Shown: piece by piece, positions 46,922 to 57,976 of the stretch
Numbering within the stretch: the stretch's first letter is position 1
Layout: the number at the start of each line of letters is the position of its first letter
Source of the DNA: Hyperoplus lanceolatus
Taxonomy: Eukaryota; Chordata; Actinopteri; Uranoscopiformes; Ammodytidae
Assembly: GCA_026929865.2 (NCBI GenBank)
Contig: CM049414.1
Location: 3,913,001-3,977,000, forward strand
DNA: 64,000 nt
Direction of reading: 5' to 3'
Translations under genes and position numbers: made by a program
Notes under the pieces: model-generated
What the model was told of the DNA's origin: nothing
The model's input: only the letters and a program-made list of their open reading frames with translations
Databases searched by the model: none

Positions 46922-47594
46922 TAAATGATATAGTGCATCCGCGGGAATTTTTCCGCGTTTGCACCGTTTCGTGTTGTCGTGTAAAGTGCCCCTAAGTGTG
47001 CTATGAAAAGTGTCACTCAGCAATTAACCCCCAGATAATTATTCCCAACAAGATGAAGATTGATTTTTTATGAATCTCAACTACAAATTAAATGGGAAAA
47101 GTAGGCAATGTGTTCTTTTGACAAACCTTGCCAATGATGAAAATGTTGGTCAAAACTTAAACATTTTTTAAACGATTACCCGTCTGGAGTAGGTGGAAAA
47201 TTATAAGACTGTGGATACTTATTTCCTGACATTTCCTGCTTTGCATTAAAGTCCCCTTAGTGCATGGATGGACCAACTGCCCATCCAACATTGACACCCA
47301 TAGAACCTGCTTTCAACAGGGCATTTACTGCAACTTTCTGAACCTAATGACACGACAAAGAGTATTCTTTGAGTAGTGCATTCAGTGAATACAGCATCAT
47401 TTTCACAGTACAGTATGATGGCTGTATCTTTCAGGCTTATTGGCATTAAAACCCTCCCATCCAGCCCCCACTCTATCCTCTACGCCAGGGATTCCCAAAG
47501 TGTGGTGCGCGCAGCCCTGGGGGTGCGTGAGCTGCTGCTAGGGGGTGCGCGAGATGAAAAATGTAATGGCGGTCTGATCATTACACAATCCATA

Positions 47595-48252
47595 TTGGTC
47601 CGAGTATAAGAGGGTTTTATTTTCGCGGAAATAGGTCGTAAAAAGTCGGGTCGTGTTTTCCAAGTTGTGTTTATTTTCTTTTTTTAATCGGGTGGAACAC
47701 TGGCTGTGCTCTTGGAAGCGGCCGGGGCGTTTGTGCGCTTGGAGAGAGAACGCTTTGTGTGGAGAGAAAAAAGAGGCACGGGACATTGACGAAGCCGATT
47801 CAAAGCCTCAAATCATTATGTTGCGAGTCAACGTGTCAGAGGCAGGAATCGGCAGAGCGATCGACTGTGGCTTTTTAGCTGCTGCAGTTGTGCTGAGGAG
47901 AGATGCCAACTGCTATGTGATTAACTATGAGCATTAAATAAATGCTGCGTCTCAGATGCCGAGGACAGCAGCGAGGATGACCCGCTATGCACCGAACCAG
48001 AGTATAGGAGAGATGACAGCGAGAGCAATCACAGCCGGCCAGAGGAATTTGCGTGTGAAGAATAGTCTGTAGTGAACACATCAGAGTTCGGTCTATTTGC
48101 ACTATCCTACTGTTTATTTGCAATGAAGAAAAGTGTTTTTTTCAATGCGTTGTTTTTTTATTACATTATTTAAATAAATAAAATGTATTGAGTTGAGTTT
48201 TGAAAAACGGGGGGTTCGTCTTATAATCGGGGTTGTCTTATACTCGGACCAA
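47595..48252 (+). mobile_element. TA-flanked element (TTGGTCCGAGTATAAG) nested in hAT
   Basis: TTGGTCCGAGTATAAGAGGG at the left and (reversed) TTGGTCCGAGTATAAGACAA at the right are flanked by TA (47593-47594, 48253-48254). The internal ATAAGACnACCCC words suggest subterminal repeats. TA duplication suits Tc1/mariner/pogo. Confidence 0.8.
47955..48065 (+). pseudogene. probable transposase acidic C-terminal tail
   Basis: An open 36-codon segment reads DAEDSSEDDPLCTEPEYRRD and later PEEFACEE before TAG. Acidic tails of this kind occur in pogo-type transposases. The upstream frame is not continuous, so this is a remnant at best. Confidence 0.35.
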
Positions 48253-48784
48253 TACGGGTACAGTGTTTTTTCTCCACACAATAAAGACGTGTAAATAAAC
48301 ATTTCCTTTGTAAAATTTAGAATCAAAAACTTGAATTTTAATTGATAAATAAATGGAGGCTATTCAAAATGAAGCGAACTTATCTTCTTCTACGCATATG
48401 CGCACCTAGTTTGTGGCCTCTACATTCATTCTCGCAATTTATTTAAAATTACTGGCGCTCTAATTTTATTTCCATAACCTGTGTTATGATGACGGGGTTG
48501 TTTGCTCCACGGTCATTTAAACTTGCTGCAATTGTTGCTCAACGTGACTCAAAATATTAGGCTATAATATTTTCCCCATTTTATCTGCTTTCTGCCCCTT
48601 GTTGTGATCGTGATTATTTTATCATGTGTGTTCTGGTCATTTGAGCATGATTAAACATGACACCTTTAATATGGCTATAAAAAAGCTTGTTGCATTTTTT
48701 TTTTATGTGTGGGGGTGCGTCAACCTGGTTGGGACATAGAAGGGGGTGCGCGGCTAAAAAAGGTTGGGAACCGCTGCTCTACGC

Positions 48785-50591
48785 CATGTCCTTCCACAGA
48801 CTTGATTGTACAGTAAGTGGCAGTTGGTGCAGCAGTGCCAATGCCAGGATCCCAGCATGAATAATAGGAACCCTCTGTGCAGTTGTCCAGCTGCCCCTGT
48901 CAGGTCTCTGCACAGCCAAAGTCCAGACAGCGGGCCCCTCACACTCCACACTGATAACACACTCTGTCATCGTCCAGCCACACAGGAGCATGGCCAAAAT
49001 ACAACCCACCACAGCATGTGGCGATATCCCAGACCCCCGCCCATCTGCTTCCAGGGCCAACTAGATCTTGGAACTCCCTCCCAAAGGCCAAGCTTGAGCC
49101 GGTGACTTTGAGTGGATGACCTCTGAGTAAAAGATGGGTGTCTTCTTAGCCTTGTCTGACATGTCTGAAGATTAAAAATAAATTAAAAATAAGAAACATG
49201 CCTGGGATACTATTGATCATTCTCAAATCTGCAGTTTACACACATCTAATCAATATCTAATCAGTATTTCTATATCAAAGGCATCGTCTGAAGTACACAC
49301 ACTCATTACAAGAATCTTAACCAAGGACAAAGGAAGGACGGAAAGGCAGACAGTGGAGGCAGGAGGCAGATATCAGAGGTTTATTGAAATTGAGAGATTT
49401 AAAGTCAGACCCAGGTAGGCATATAGATGTAGGAAAGTAGATGGACAGATGGCAGAAGATGGGTGGGACTGTCATGAAATCAAAGGAGCGTGTGACAGTG
49501 GGTATACTGTAGTATCTATCAGTTTTGATACATTGTTCACAAAAGTCAGTTCTTGGAACTTGGAACATGTCAACATTGTTAAAAGTCAGAAAGGGCAAGA
49601 AACATGAGGGTCAGACACATTGTAAACAAGGCAGCAATCTAAGCAGATATGAAAATATTAAGGCATCCCTATTGTTTTTTTCACTATTCAAAACTAATTT
49701 AAAAATATTTGCCAGGTAGCCTAAATGCTACATTAGCTCAAATGTTTCGTTATACAAAATGATATGGCCCATTCACTTTTTCACATAAACTTTCCATATG
49801 AAAAGCCCCAATCAGGGAATTGTAATTTACTCCAGGTTGTGCTGGTGTGTAACATACTGTTAACATGTACATAATATAATACATTTTGGTCGGATAATAC
49901 CCAAATCACAAAAATCGAATTATTCGAGCATACTCTCAAAAAACCCAATCGCTATATGTAGCTCTTCAAACCCTTTTGAATGGAATGTACCTCAAAATAA
50001 CCTGTTGCAAAACCGGGGACAGAAAAAGCAGACTGATCATGTGGGTAGACAAATGTCAAATAACAGCCATTTAACCTATGCTCTGATACAAGTGCAAAGA
50101 AGCTGTTAGTGTGTGAGCAGCACCGCCTGACACAAACTGTCTTAACTTCATGACTCGCGGGTTATCGCAGCAGTGTACACACACATATCAACATGCCGCC
50201 AAGCTATTCAAGTCGAGAAAAGACGTAGAAGGAAAGATGACACAATATTGTCCATCACACTATGGGTCACGGCACGTTACCAAAAGGTGTTTATCTGAAT
50301 CTGAGTCACCGAGGTTGTTTAATGTGGTGTTTTATTGATCCCCGCAGGGAACGCAGCTCATATAAATCTGGCTGGGACTGTGAAACAGTTTCATTGGGGA
50401 CAGAAATTATTGTGCTGGTTGGCATTAACATTATTCGCAGAGCCATGCCAAATGTTTCTCGCTAGCTAAGGTTAAAGCCTCCATGTATAACACTTTGTTT
50501 GCCTTTCATATGATTTCACTCACTGTTATATTATTCTAAGAGTGTACGTTTTTGTAGAAATCCCATTGAGAGCTGGTGCAGGCAGCCAATG
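48785..50591. other. intergenic stretch, no gene seen
   Basis: No recognised exon or element. Confidence 0.5.
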
Positions 50592-50595
50592 TTAA

Positions 50596-51209
50596 AGAGG
50601 ACCTATGATGCTTTTTGACTTTTATGACCCATAAACGTTGTTATGATGATTTATAGTCATGCTTAACCATACTAAATTATCAAATAATGACTTACATGCA
50701 TTTCGACGTATTCCCTGCTGACCGTCTGGGGTGTCTGTGCAGAGCACTAGACACTATTCTAGCCAGTCGAGAAGTCACGTGTTCAAAGCGGTTTGAGGCT
50801 TTGTAACTTCGTGACGTCGCATGTAACTTGGTGTCGTCACCACGCGGATGTTTCTATGTATAGTAATGCTGTCACTTCCCTGTTCGCATCTGCGTCGCGC
50901 CCTTATAGGTCCATGCTCGCGCTTCCCGGCACTGAAAGTGTTCCGGAAGGAAGGTAACCAATCACAACGGAGTGGGGTTTGCAGGAGGGGGGGGGAGGGG
51001 AGCGGAGATGGCCGAAGCACAGGCGGAGGGAGCAGAGATGGCCGAAGCACACACACTCAAGTGTTGACAGGACGTGCTGGATCGGCAAAATAAGAGAAAG
51101 AGCTTCCCGAAAATCTACATAGTTTTTTGTGATGTGATTCGTGTCAGGTTGCTCTATAGCAGTGTAAAACAAGAAATTAAGACCAGAAAAGTAGTATAAT
51201 AGGTCCTCT
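50596..51209. mobile_element. TTAA-flanked element (AGAGGACCTATGATGC family)
   Basis: AGAGGACCTATGATGC and (reversed) AGAGGACCTATTATAC are flanked by TTAA (50592-50595, 51210-51213). A relic of the right end of the same family lies near 60120-60165 (AAGGTCCTCTTTAGG). Confidence 0.88.
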
Positions 51210-51516
51210 TTAACAAAGTCTTTATTAATGTTCCCAAAGTCAGTTAAGTGACATGCCGGGATGTCTCTCCACCCAACCTGGTATCACGCCGAGGCATGAA
51301 ATAGACACGCCAGTCCACGCGTGTCCCTCACAATGCCTTGCCTGACCAGGGCGTGTAACTTACACGCCGCCCCCCGCCCGTCTAAATGAACAGCACCAAC
51401 AGGGGCAGAGCTGTTCTCCCAGCATTTCAATACTATCCAGCTGCAGCCCCGGAGACAAACATCCTGGGGTGGGTGGTTAGGGTTAGGGCAAGGGGACAGG
51501 GAGAGGTTAGAATATA

Positions 51517-53151
51517 CAGTATCTCACAAAAGTGAGTACACCCCTAACATTTCTTCAAATATTTCATTATATCTTTCCATGCGACAACACTGAATAAATG
51601 ACACTTTGATACAATGTAAAGTAGTCAGTGTACAGCTTGTATAACAGTGTAAAGTTACTGTCCCCTCAAAATAACTCGACACACAGCCATTAATGTCTAA
51701 AGTGTTGGCAACAAAAGTGAGTACACCCCTAAGAAAAAATTTCCAAATTGGGCCCAAAGTGTCAATATTTTGTTTTGCCATCATTATTTTCTATCACTGC
51801 CTTAACCCTCTTGGGCATGCAGTTCACTAGAGCTTCACAGGTTGCAACTGGAACCCTCTTCTACCCATTCATGACGACATCAAGGAGCTGGTGGATATTA
51901 GAGTCCTTGCGCTCCTCCATCTCCCGTTTGAGGATGCCCAAAAGATGCTCAATAGGGTTTAAGACTGGAGACATGCTTGCCAGTCCATAACCTTTACCCT
52001 CAGCTTCTTTAGCAAGCCAGTGGTCATTCGGAGGTGTGTTTGGGGTCGTTATCATGTTGCAGTACTGCCCTGCGGCCCAGTTTATGAAGGGAGGGGATCA
52101 TGCTCTGCTTCAGTATGTCACAGTACATGTTAGAATTCAATGAACTGTAGATCCCCAGTGCTGCAGCACTCATGCAGCCCCAGACCATGACACTCCAACC
52201 ACCATGCTTGACTCTAGGCAAGACACACTTGTCTTTGTACTCCTCACCTGGTTGCGCTCCACACTCTTAACACCATCTGAACCAAATAAATGTATTTTGG
52301 TCTCATCAGACCACAGGACATGGTTGCAGTAATCCATGTCCGTAGTCTGTTTGTCTTCAGCAAACTTTTTGTGGGGTTTCTTGTGCATCATCTTTAGAAT
52401 AGGCTTCCTTCTGGGATGACAGCCATGCAGACCAGTATGATGCAGAGTGCGGCGTATGGTCTGAGCACTGACAGGTTGACCCCCCACCCCTTCAAGCCCT
52501 TCAGCAATGCTGGCAGCACTCATACGTCTATTTTCCAAAGCCAACCTCTGTGTACGACGCTGACCATGTGCACTCAACCTTCGTAAACGGGCCGCAGGGT
52601 GGTATTGCAACATGATAACGACCCCAAACACACCTCCAAGACGACCAGTGGCTTGCTAAAAAGCTGAGGGTAAAGGTTATGGCCTGGCCAAGCATGTCTC
52701 CAGACCTAAACCCTATTGAGCATCTTTGGGGCATCCTCAAACAGAAGTTGGAGGAGCGCAAGGTCTTTAATACCCACCAGCTCTGTGATGCTGTCATAAA
52801 TGGGTGGAAGAGGGTTCCAGTTGCAACCTGTGAAGCTCTAGTGAACTACATGCCCAAGAGGGTTAAGGCAGTGATAGAAAATAATGGTGGCCACACAAAA
52901 TATTTACACTTTGGGCCCGATTTGTACATTTTTTCTAAGGGGTGTACTCACTTTTGTTGCCAGCAGTTTAGACATTAATGGCTGTGTGTCGAGTTATTTT
53001 GAGGGGACAGTAAATTTACACTGTTATACAAGCTGTACACTGACTACTTTACATTGTATCAAAGTGTCATTTCTTCAATGTTGTCCCATGGAAAGATATA
53101 AAGAAAAATGTGAAGAAATGTGAGGGGTGTACTCACTTTTGTGAGATACTG
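51517..53151 (-). mobile_element. Tc1-like element with duplicated inverted 3' end (fold-back), copy 2
   Basis: Same termini and IR/DR layout as the element at 34189, flanked by TA (51515-51516, 53152-53153), in the opposite orientation. The left arm 51517-52090 and the right arm 52577-53151 are inverted copies; the middle is 486 bp. The junction between middle and extra arm (GTGCACTCAACCTTCGTAAA near 52568) is the same as in copy 1. Confidence 0.92.
51861..52631 (-). pseudogene. Tc1-like transposase, central and C-terminal part
   Basis: The minus strand is longer open here than in copy 1. It reads RLALENRRMSAASIAEGLEG, then QTIRRTLHHTGLHGCHPRRK, then VLWSDETKIHLFGSDGVKSV with the first catalytic Asp, then [12 protein letters not shown] and SPVLNPIEHLLGILKRE with the other two acidic residues. 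Frameshifts near 52200 and 52030 break it. The N-terminal DNA-binding part is missing. Confidence 0.88.
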
Positions 53152-53321
53152 TAGATAGAACATTGACGGAACACCGCGGCGGCCATCTTGACTACGGGAG
53201 GTCGACCGGCGCGTCTATTACACGCCTTACCGGCCGCGTGTAACTCACACGCCCTGCTCAGGCAAGGCGTTGTGAGGGACACGCGTGGACAGGCGTGTCT
53301 ATTACACGCCTTACCGTGATA

Positions 53322-54902
53322 ATGGGTTGCTCCACCAGAGTGGTGCTGACTGGAATATCTCATCTACTGAATAGGCTAACTGTTGATTGGTGGATTGACA
53401 TGATATTTGGTACACCCTTTCATGTTTCCTTTAAGGATGAATTGTAGTAACTTTGGTGATTACTTTAACTTTTCATCTAGCGCCATCATCAAGTCAAAAT
53501 GTGTAGTTGTCCAGAACTTTGGTTTTCAACCGTGCACCTGCAAAATGAATGATATTCCCATCACCCTTGCCTGTAGTTCATGTTTCCTTCTAAGTGGCAA
53601 ATGATAACATGCTAACATGCAACACTGAAAGGTGTCAGAATGAAGCTTTTAACCACTGTATTGTGGTTTAATTATAATGTAGAATGTTTCTTTATTTTAA
53701 TGTTTAGATAATATAGTGTATTCAATCATCTCATAAGGAATGCCATATGTAGTTATCCGTATAGATACTTTGACATTTTAGATGGACAGTGTATTCCATG
53801 AACTTAATTTCTTTTTGTCTCTATTTTCTGCATCCAGATGGCTCAGTGTTGTGATGGCATGGTGAACCAGTTCCTCTAAATGGTTAATTTTCAGTCAAGG
53901 TTGTTTGTGCTCACCAGGATGGAAATATAAACTTAATTATTTATTTGGCTTGACATGTCCAATAACCGATTCGACACGTCAGCCACTTTCTCATGTGAAT
54001 ACATTGAGGCATTTTACAGTAAATGCCTATAATGTACTTTTCCCCATCAGGGAGTAGAACCCACAAAAACAATACTGCGACAAAATAGTATGGTAATACC
54101 ACTGTTTTAGGAGGATTACATTTTACATTACATCTGACATCTATAGCCCAATGTTATTCTCAGTGTTCTCCCTCCGCTCCCCTGCTGTACAAGTAGCTGA
54201 TTTAACATTGTGTTCCAACCACTAATATGTAATACAAGTAGAAACCATTCTCGTTAACCCTATAGCCAATGTGATGCAACCCTACCCATGAACTTTTTTT
54301 TCTCCTCTTTACTTTCTGTACATGGGGGAAGCGGCACAAGCTGAAAACAAATTGACATTTTATCACCTTTAACCGGTGTTATGGGGAATTATTATAGATT
54401 TACACTTCAAGCTAACCCAATTGGAGTTTTATTTCTGTTAATGTGACAAATGTAAGTCCACTGTTCACCCTCTTTGTATTTATGTTTTGTTCTTTGGACC
54501 CCTGAGGGAAACCTCTATTCAGTTGCTTAATGCTACATTATATTGTCATGTTAGTTGCAGTGTTGGGTTTTTTAAAGTTGGAAAGATATGTTAAAAAAAC
54601 ATTTATTAGCGTAGCTTTATCATGACCACAGTAACACTTCCAGTTAACGTTACCCACTGTTCACAAGGTAGTGATATCATTTGAACGTCTCGACTGCCCA
54701 ATTAGAGTCATATTATATTTGTAACAGAGAAGCATAATCAACATTGTAACAAGACATTGACTGGTAATCCATACAGTGACCATATTTGATTCCAAAGTTT
54801 TTCTGCTTTCCTCATTGGCTGAATAAAGATGGCGAATTCCTGATTCGAGTAAGGTTGAACTGGTTCAAAGTACTGCACAGTTCATTGAATTGTGAAGTGA
54901 CT
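53322..54902. other. intergenic stretch, no gene seen
   Basis: AT-rich, no recognised element or exon. Confidence 0.5.
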
Positions 54903-54906
54903 TTAA

Positions 54907-55139
54907 AGCCCAGTCAGACCAAAGATTCGCCTTGCAACTGCTTGCAACTGCAACTCCTTGCAACGAGACCGCCGAATCGTTCTAAAACTGGACCTTGCGA
55001 TTTGACATGTTGAATCTTCTGCGACGCCTTGCAACACACTGCGACGAGCAGTTCACACTGCTGCGATTTGTCCCCCGAGACGTACTAAAACCGTCTCGTC
55101 GCAAGCAGGTGCAAGGCAAATCTTTGGTCTGAACTGGGC
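54907..55139. mobile_element. TTAA-flanked palindromic element (AGCCCAGT..GACCAAAGAT)
   Basis: The left arm AGCCCAGTCAGACCAAAGAT is matched by the right arm reversed (AGCCCAGTTCAGACCAAAGAT with one missing A at the junction). TTAA flanks at 54903-54906 and 55140-55143. Internal GCAACTGCTTGCAACTGCAA and CTGCGACG..CGTCGCA words extend the self-complementarity. Confidence 0.82.
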
Positions 55140-55789
55140 TTAAGGATGCTGGGAGATGTATGGGGAGGGTCTGGGAGCCCACTGTGGGAAGGAGCCAGCG
55201 TCGGGGAGGGTGGGTCTAAGGGGGTGGCGTACCACGCACTCGGCAGATTTACTGACAGGAAGCGGGGCCGGGCTCTGTCCCCACATTCCTCTAACAGATG
55301 TTTGACAGAGAAAATATTTTCACAGCTGGAGAGGGAAGGGAGGGAAAATGTATGTTTTACGATACATCACACTGGAGGTGGCGAAAAACGGAGAAAGAAC
55401 CTCCACAGCAAAGAAAGTTTACTGTAAATGAGCATACAGTGTCGTGCGAAAGTTTGTGAACCCCTTGAGCCTTTTGGAATTTTATTTATTTTAACCATTG
55501 TTAATTAATTTTTTTCAATACCAGTATTTTTTATATGAAATAATAGATGTTTGTTTATCAATTCAACATTTTTCTTTTCCAGAAATCAATTGTTAAAATG
55601 GATAAAACAAATGATTTGACAAATGTTGTATGTGCAAAAGTTTGTGAACCCTAAGCTGCATTGCTTAAATCGAGCAAGGTAAACACAATCAGGTGGGCCA
55701 AATTGATTGATGAAATAGACCAATGTAATGAGAGATCTTTCGGGAAGAAATTGGGCGCCACTAGCTAAAATAAAGATAAAACCAGACCA

Positions 55790-56435
55790 GTTTAGGCCCA
55801 CCAAACTGAACCCATACAGGTCAGACATGCCAAAAGGGAAATCAATCTCAGAAGATCTCAGGAATAGAGTTGTGATGCTGCACATTTGTCTGGGGACAGC
55901 TATAAATTAATTCAAAAAAAGTTTGAGCTCCATCGGTCCACTGTGAGGCAAATCATCTACAAATGGAGAGCTTTACGAGTGACTAAACATCTGCCTAGAA
56001 GAGGACTTCCTTCAAAAATATCTTCAAGCGCCACAAGAAAAGTATTTTTTTAGTTAAAAGCCAACCCACACATTACATCTAGTGATTTGCAGACCTCTCT
56101 TGCAACATCTGGGACAGATGTGCATGGTTCCACAATAAGATGAAAACTCAGTCAACATGGCTTTCAAGGGAGGGTTGCTGAAGAAGCCTCTGCTCTCAAA
56201 AAAGAACAAAACTGCTTGTCACAACTTTGCCAGAGAGCACCTGGAGATACCTGAAGTCTCATTCTGTGGACAGATTACTCCAAAATTGATCTGTTTGGTC
56301 ATAACCAAAACCGCCATGTTTGGGCAAAAACGCAACTCTGCCTACCACCAAGAGAACCTTCTCCCAAGTGAAGAATGGTGGTGGCAAATGGTCTGCAAAT
56401 CTCCAGATGTAATGTTTGGGTTGGCTTTTACCTGA
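55790..56435 (+). pseudogene. Tc1-like transposase N-terminal and central remnant
   Basis: The plus strand reads GKSISEDLRNRVVMLHICLG (helix-turn-helix start), then KPLLSKKNKTACHNFAREHL and a degraded TDETKxxLFG region, up to RNSAYHQENLLPSEE. Several frameshifts break it. A second N-terminal copy lies inverted at 57501-57683 (GEKISEDRRNRVVMLHICLG). Confidence 0.88.
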
Positions 56436-56501
56436 AAAATCCCTTTTCTTGTGGTGCTTGAAGATATTTTTGAAGGAAGTCCACTTCTAGGCAGATGTTA
56501 A

Positions 56502-57423
56502 AGCCACTACGAGTAAGTCGGCACGTTGGCGACACCTTTGAACAAAAGCGGTAGTATTTTAACGACGCCAGCTGTCGTGAAGCTGTTTTCTAGCTCCTGC
56601 AGGGAGTGCAAGATTCAAATAATCAGGAAGCAATATGGTGCGTGTCCGTGTGTTGAAAGTGTGGAGGGCACCGGACTCTTTTCGGCTCTGTGAGTCTATG
56701 GGTGACACAGCATCAACTAATGGCAGTAAGTGCTAAACACACCTGATTGCAATGAGTTGATGCATTGTCACCTCTCACGGAGCTGAACGAGTCCGTGTCC
56801 TCACACCAAGCAAATGAACGAGAGATGGCAGTTAGTTAGTATGGATCACGATGAGGTAATGTGTTTATGTTGTAAATAATGACTATTTCAGATGAATAAT
56901 GGTCATCTGATGATGCTGGTGAGGCAAAGTAAACTTTGTTTTAGTAGGCTACCGCTCATTCATTTAGGAGTAAACACTGCAGTCTAGGTTCGCTGCGTGA
57001 AATTGTGTATACGTTGCTTGGCAACGCCCTCCCGCCCGCCTATCACTCTCCCTTTTAGCTTTTCTTCATTGCATTTTCTTTTTTTTCTTTGATGGTTCAG
57101 CCCCGTTATCAGTCATTATGAACAAACAACTGTCTCAAACAAGGCTCCCGCTCCCCTTCCCTCACCTGGAGCCATAGACTTCTCAAATCGCGTTCCTGCG
57201 CCGCACTGAAATGTGCGACCAATACGGATATGTGACCATAGAGCATGCACGCGTGAACCGAAAATCGGACTGGGTGTACGACCAGATCAAATGCAGTAAT
57301 AAAAACTATATAAAAAAGTCTTTCTTTGCACAGATGGTCTCGTTTGCTGTTAGAGGTAATTTATGATTATGAGAGGAAACATGAGGCTGTTTAAAAGATA
57401 TTTAAATGTTACTCGTTGCTGCT
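56502..57423. mobile_element. TTAA-flanked element nested in the right arm of the Tc1-like element
   Basis: AGCCACTACGAGTAAG and (reversed) AGCAGCAACGAGTAAC are flanked by TTAA (56498-56501, 57424-57427). The empty target GTTTAGTCACTC (reverse) is visible in the left arm near 55978-55992, confirming the boundaries. Size is 922 bp. Confidence 0.85.
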
Positions 57424-57976
57424 TTAAGTCACTCTTAAAGCTCTCCATTTGTAGATGATTTGCCTCACGGTGGGCCGATGGAGCTCAAACTTTTTTTGAA
57501 TTAATTTATAGCTGTCCCCAGACAAATGTGCAGCATCACAACTCTATTCCTGCGATCCTCTGAGATTTTTTCCCCTTTGAGCATGTCTGACCTGTATGGG
57601 TTCAGTTTGGTGGGCCTAAACTGACCTGGTTTTATCTTTGTTTTATCTAGTGGCGCCCAATTTCTTCCCTCAAGATCTCTCATTACATTGGTCTATTTCA
57701 TCAATCAGTTTGGCCCACCTGATTGTGTTTACCTTGCTCGATTTAAGCAATGCAGCTTAGGGTTCACAAACTTTTGCACATACAACATTTGTCAAATCAT
57801 TTGTTTTATCCATTTTAACAATTGATTTCTGTAAAAGAAAAATGTTGAATTGATAAACAAACATCTGTTATTTCATATAAAAAATATTGGTATTGAAAAA
57901 AATTAATTAATAATGGTTAAAATAAATAAAATTCCAAAAGGCTCAAGGGGTTTACAAACTTTCGCACGACACTGTA

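Larger units (their letters stand above)
45434..46992. mobile_element. Harbinger-like inverted-repeat element with two nested insertions
   Basis: GGGGCACTTTACACGGTGAA at the left and (reversed) GGGGCACTTTACACGACAAC at the right are flanked by TAA at 45431-45433 and 46993-46995. A 3-bp TAA duplication suits PIF/Harbinger. It is interrupted by the TA element 46298-46921. No transposase recognised. Confidence 0.72.
47486..48776. mobile_element. hAT-type element with perfect 8-bp duplication
   Basis: It starts CAGGGATTCCCAAAGTGTGG and ends GGTTGGGAACCGCTG. CTCTACGC flanks it at 47478-47485 and 48777-48784. GGGGGTGCG words recur under both ends. It is interrupted by a TA-flanked element at 47595-48252. 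Size is 1291 bp; no hAT transposase frame. Confidence 0.9.
51282..53321. mobile_element. GC-rich inverted-repeat element carrying a Tc1-like insertion
   Basis: TATCACGCCGAGGCATGAAA at the left and (reversed) TATCACGGTAAGGCGTGTAA at the right begin inverted arms of roughly 90-110 bp, continuing as GACACGCC..GTCCACGCGTGTCCCTCACA and GCCTTGCCTGA.CAGGGCGTG. The arms are CpG-rich against an AT-rich background. It is split by the Tc1-like element 51517-53151. Confidence 0.65.
55437..57974 (+). mobile_element. Tc1-like fold-back element of a second family, with nested TTAA element
   Basis: CAGTGTCGTGCGAAAGTTTG occurs at both ends in inverse orientation, between TA dinucleotides (55435-55436, 57975-57976). 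The left arm (55437 to about 56095) is repeated inverted on the right (57974 to 57424, then 56501 to about 56389), about 660 bp per arm and highly similar. The 293-bp middle is unique. Both arms encode the transposase N-terminus, so here the 5' half is duplicated, the opposite of the elements at 34189 and 51517. Confidence 0.9.

Noticed and set aside
47653-47937. A 94-codon plus-strand frame as a protein gene
   Set aside because: It lies inside the nested TA-flanked element and has no recognised domain; at most it is decayed transposase sequence.
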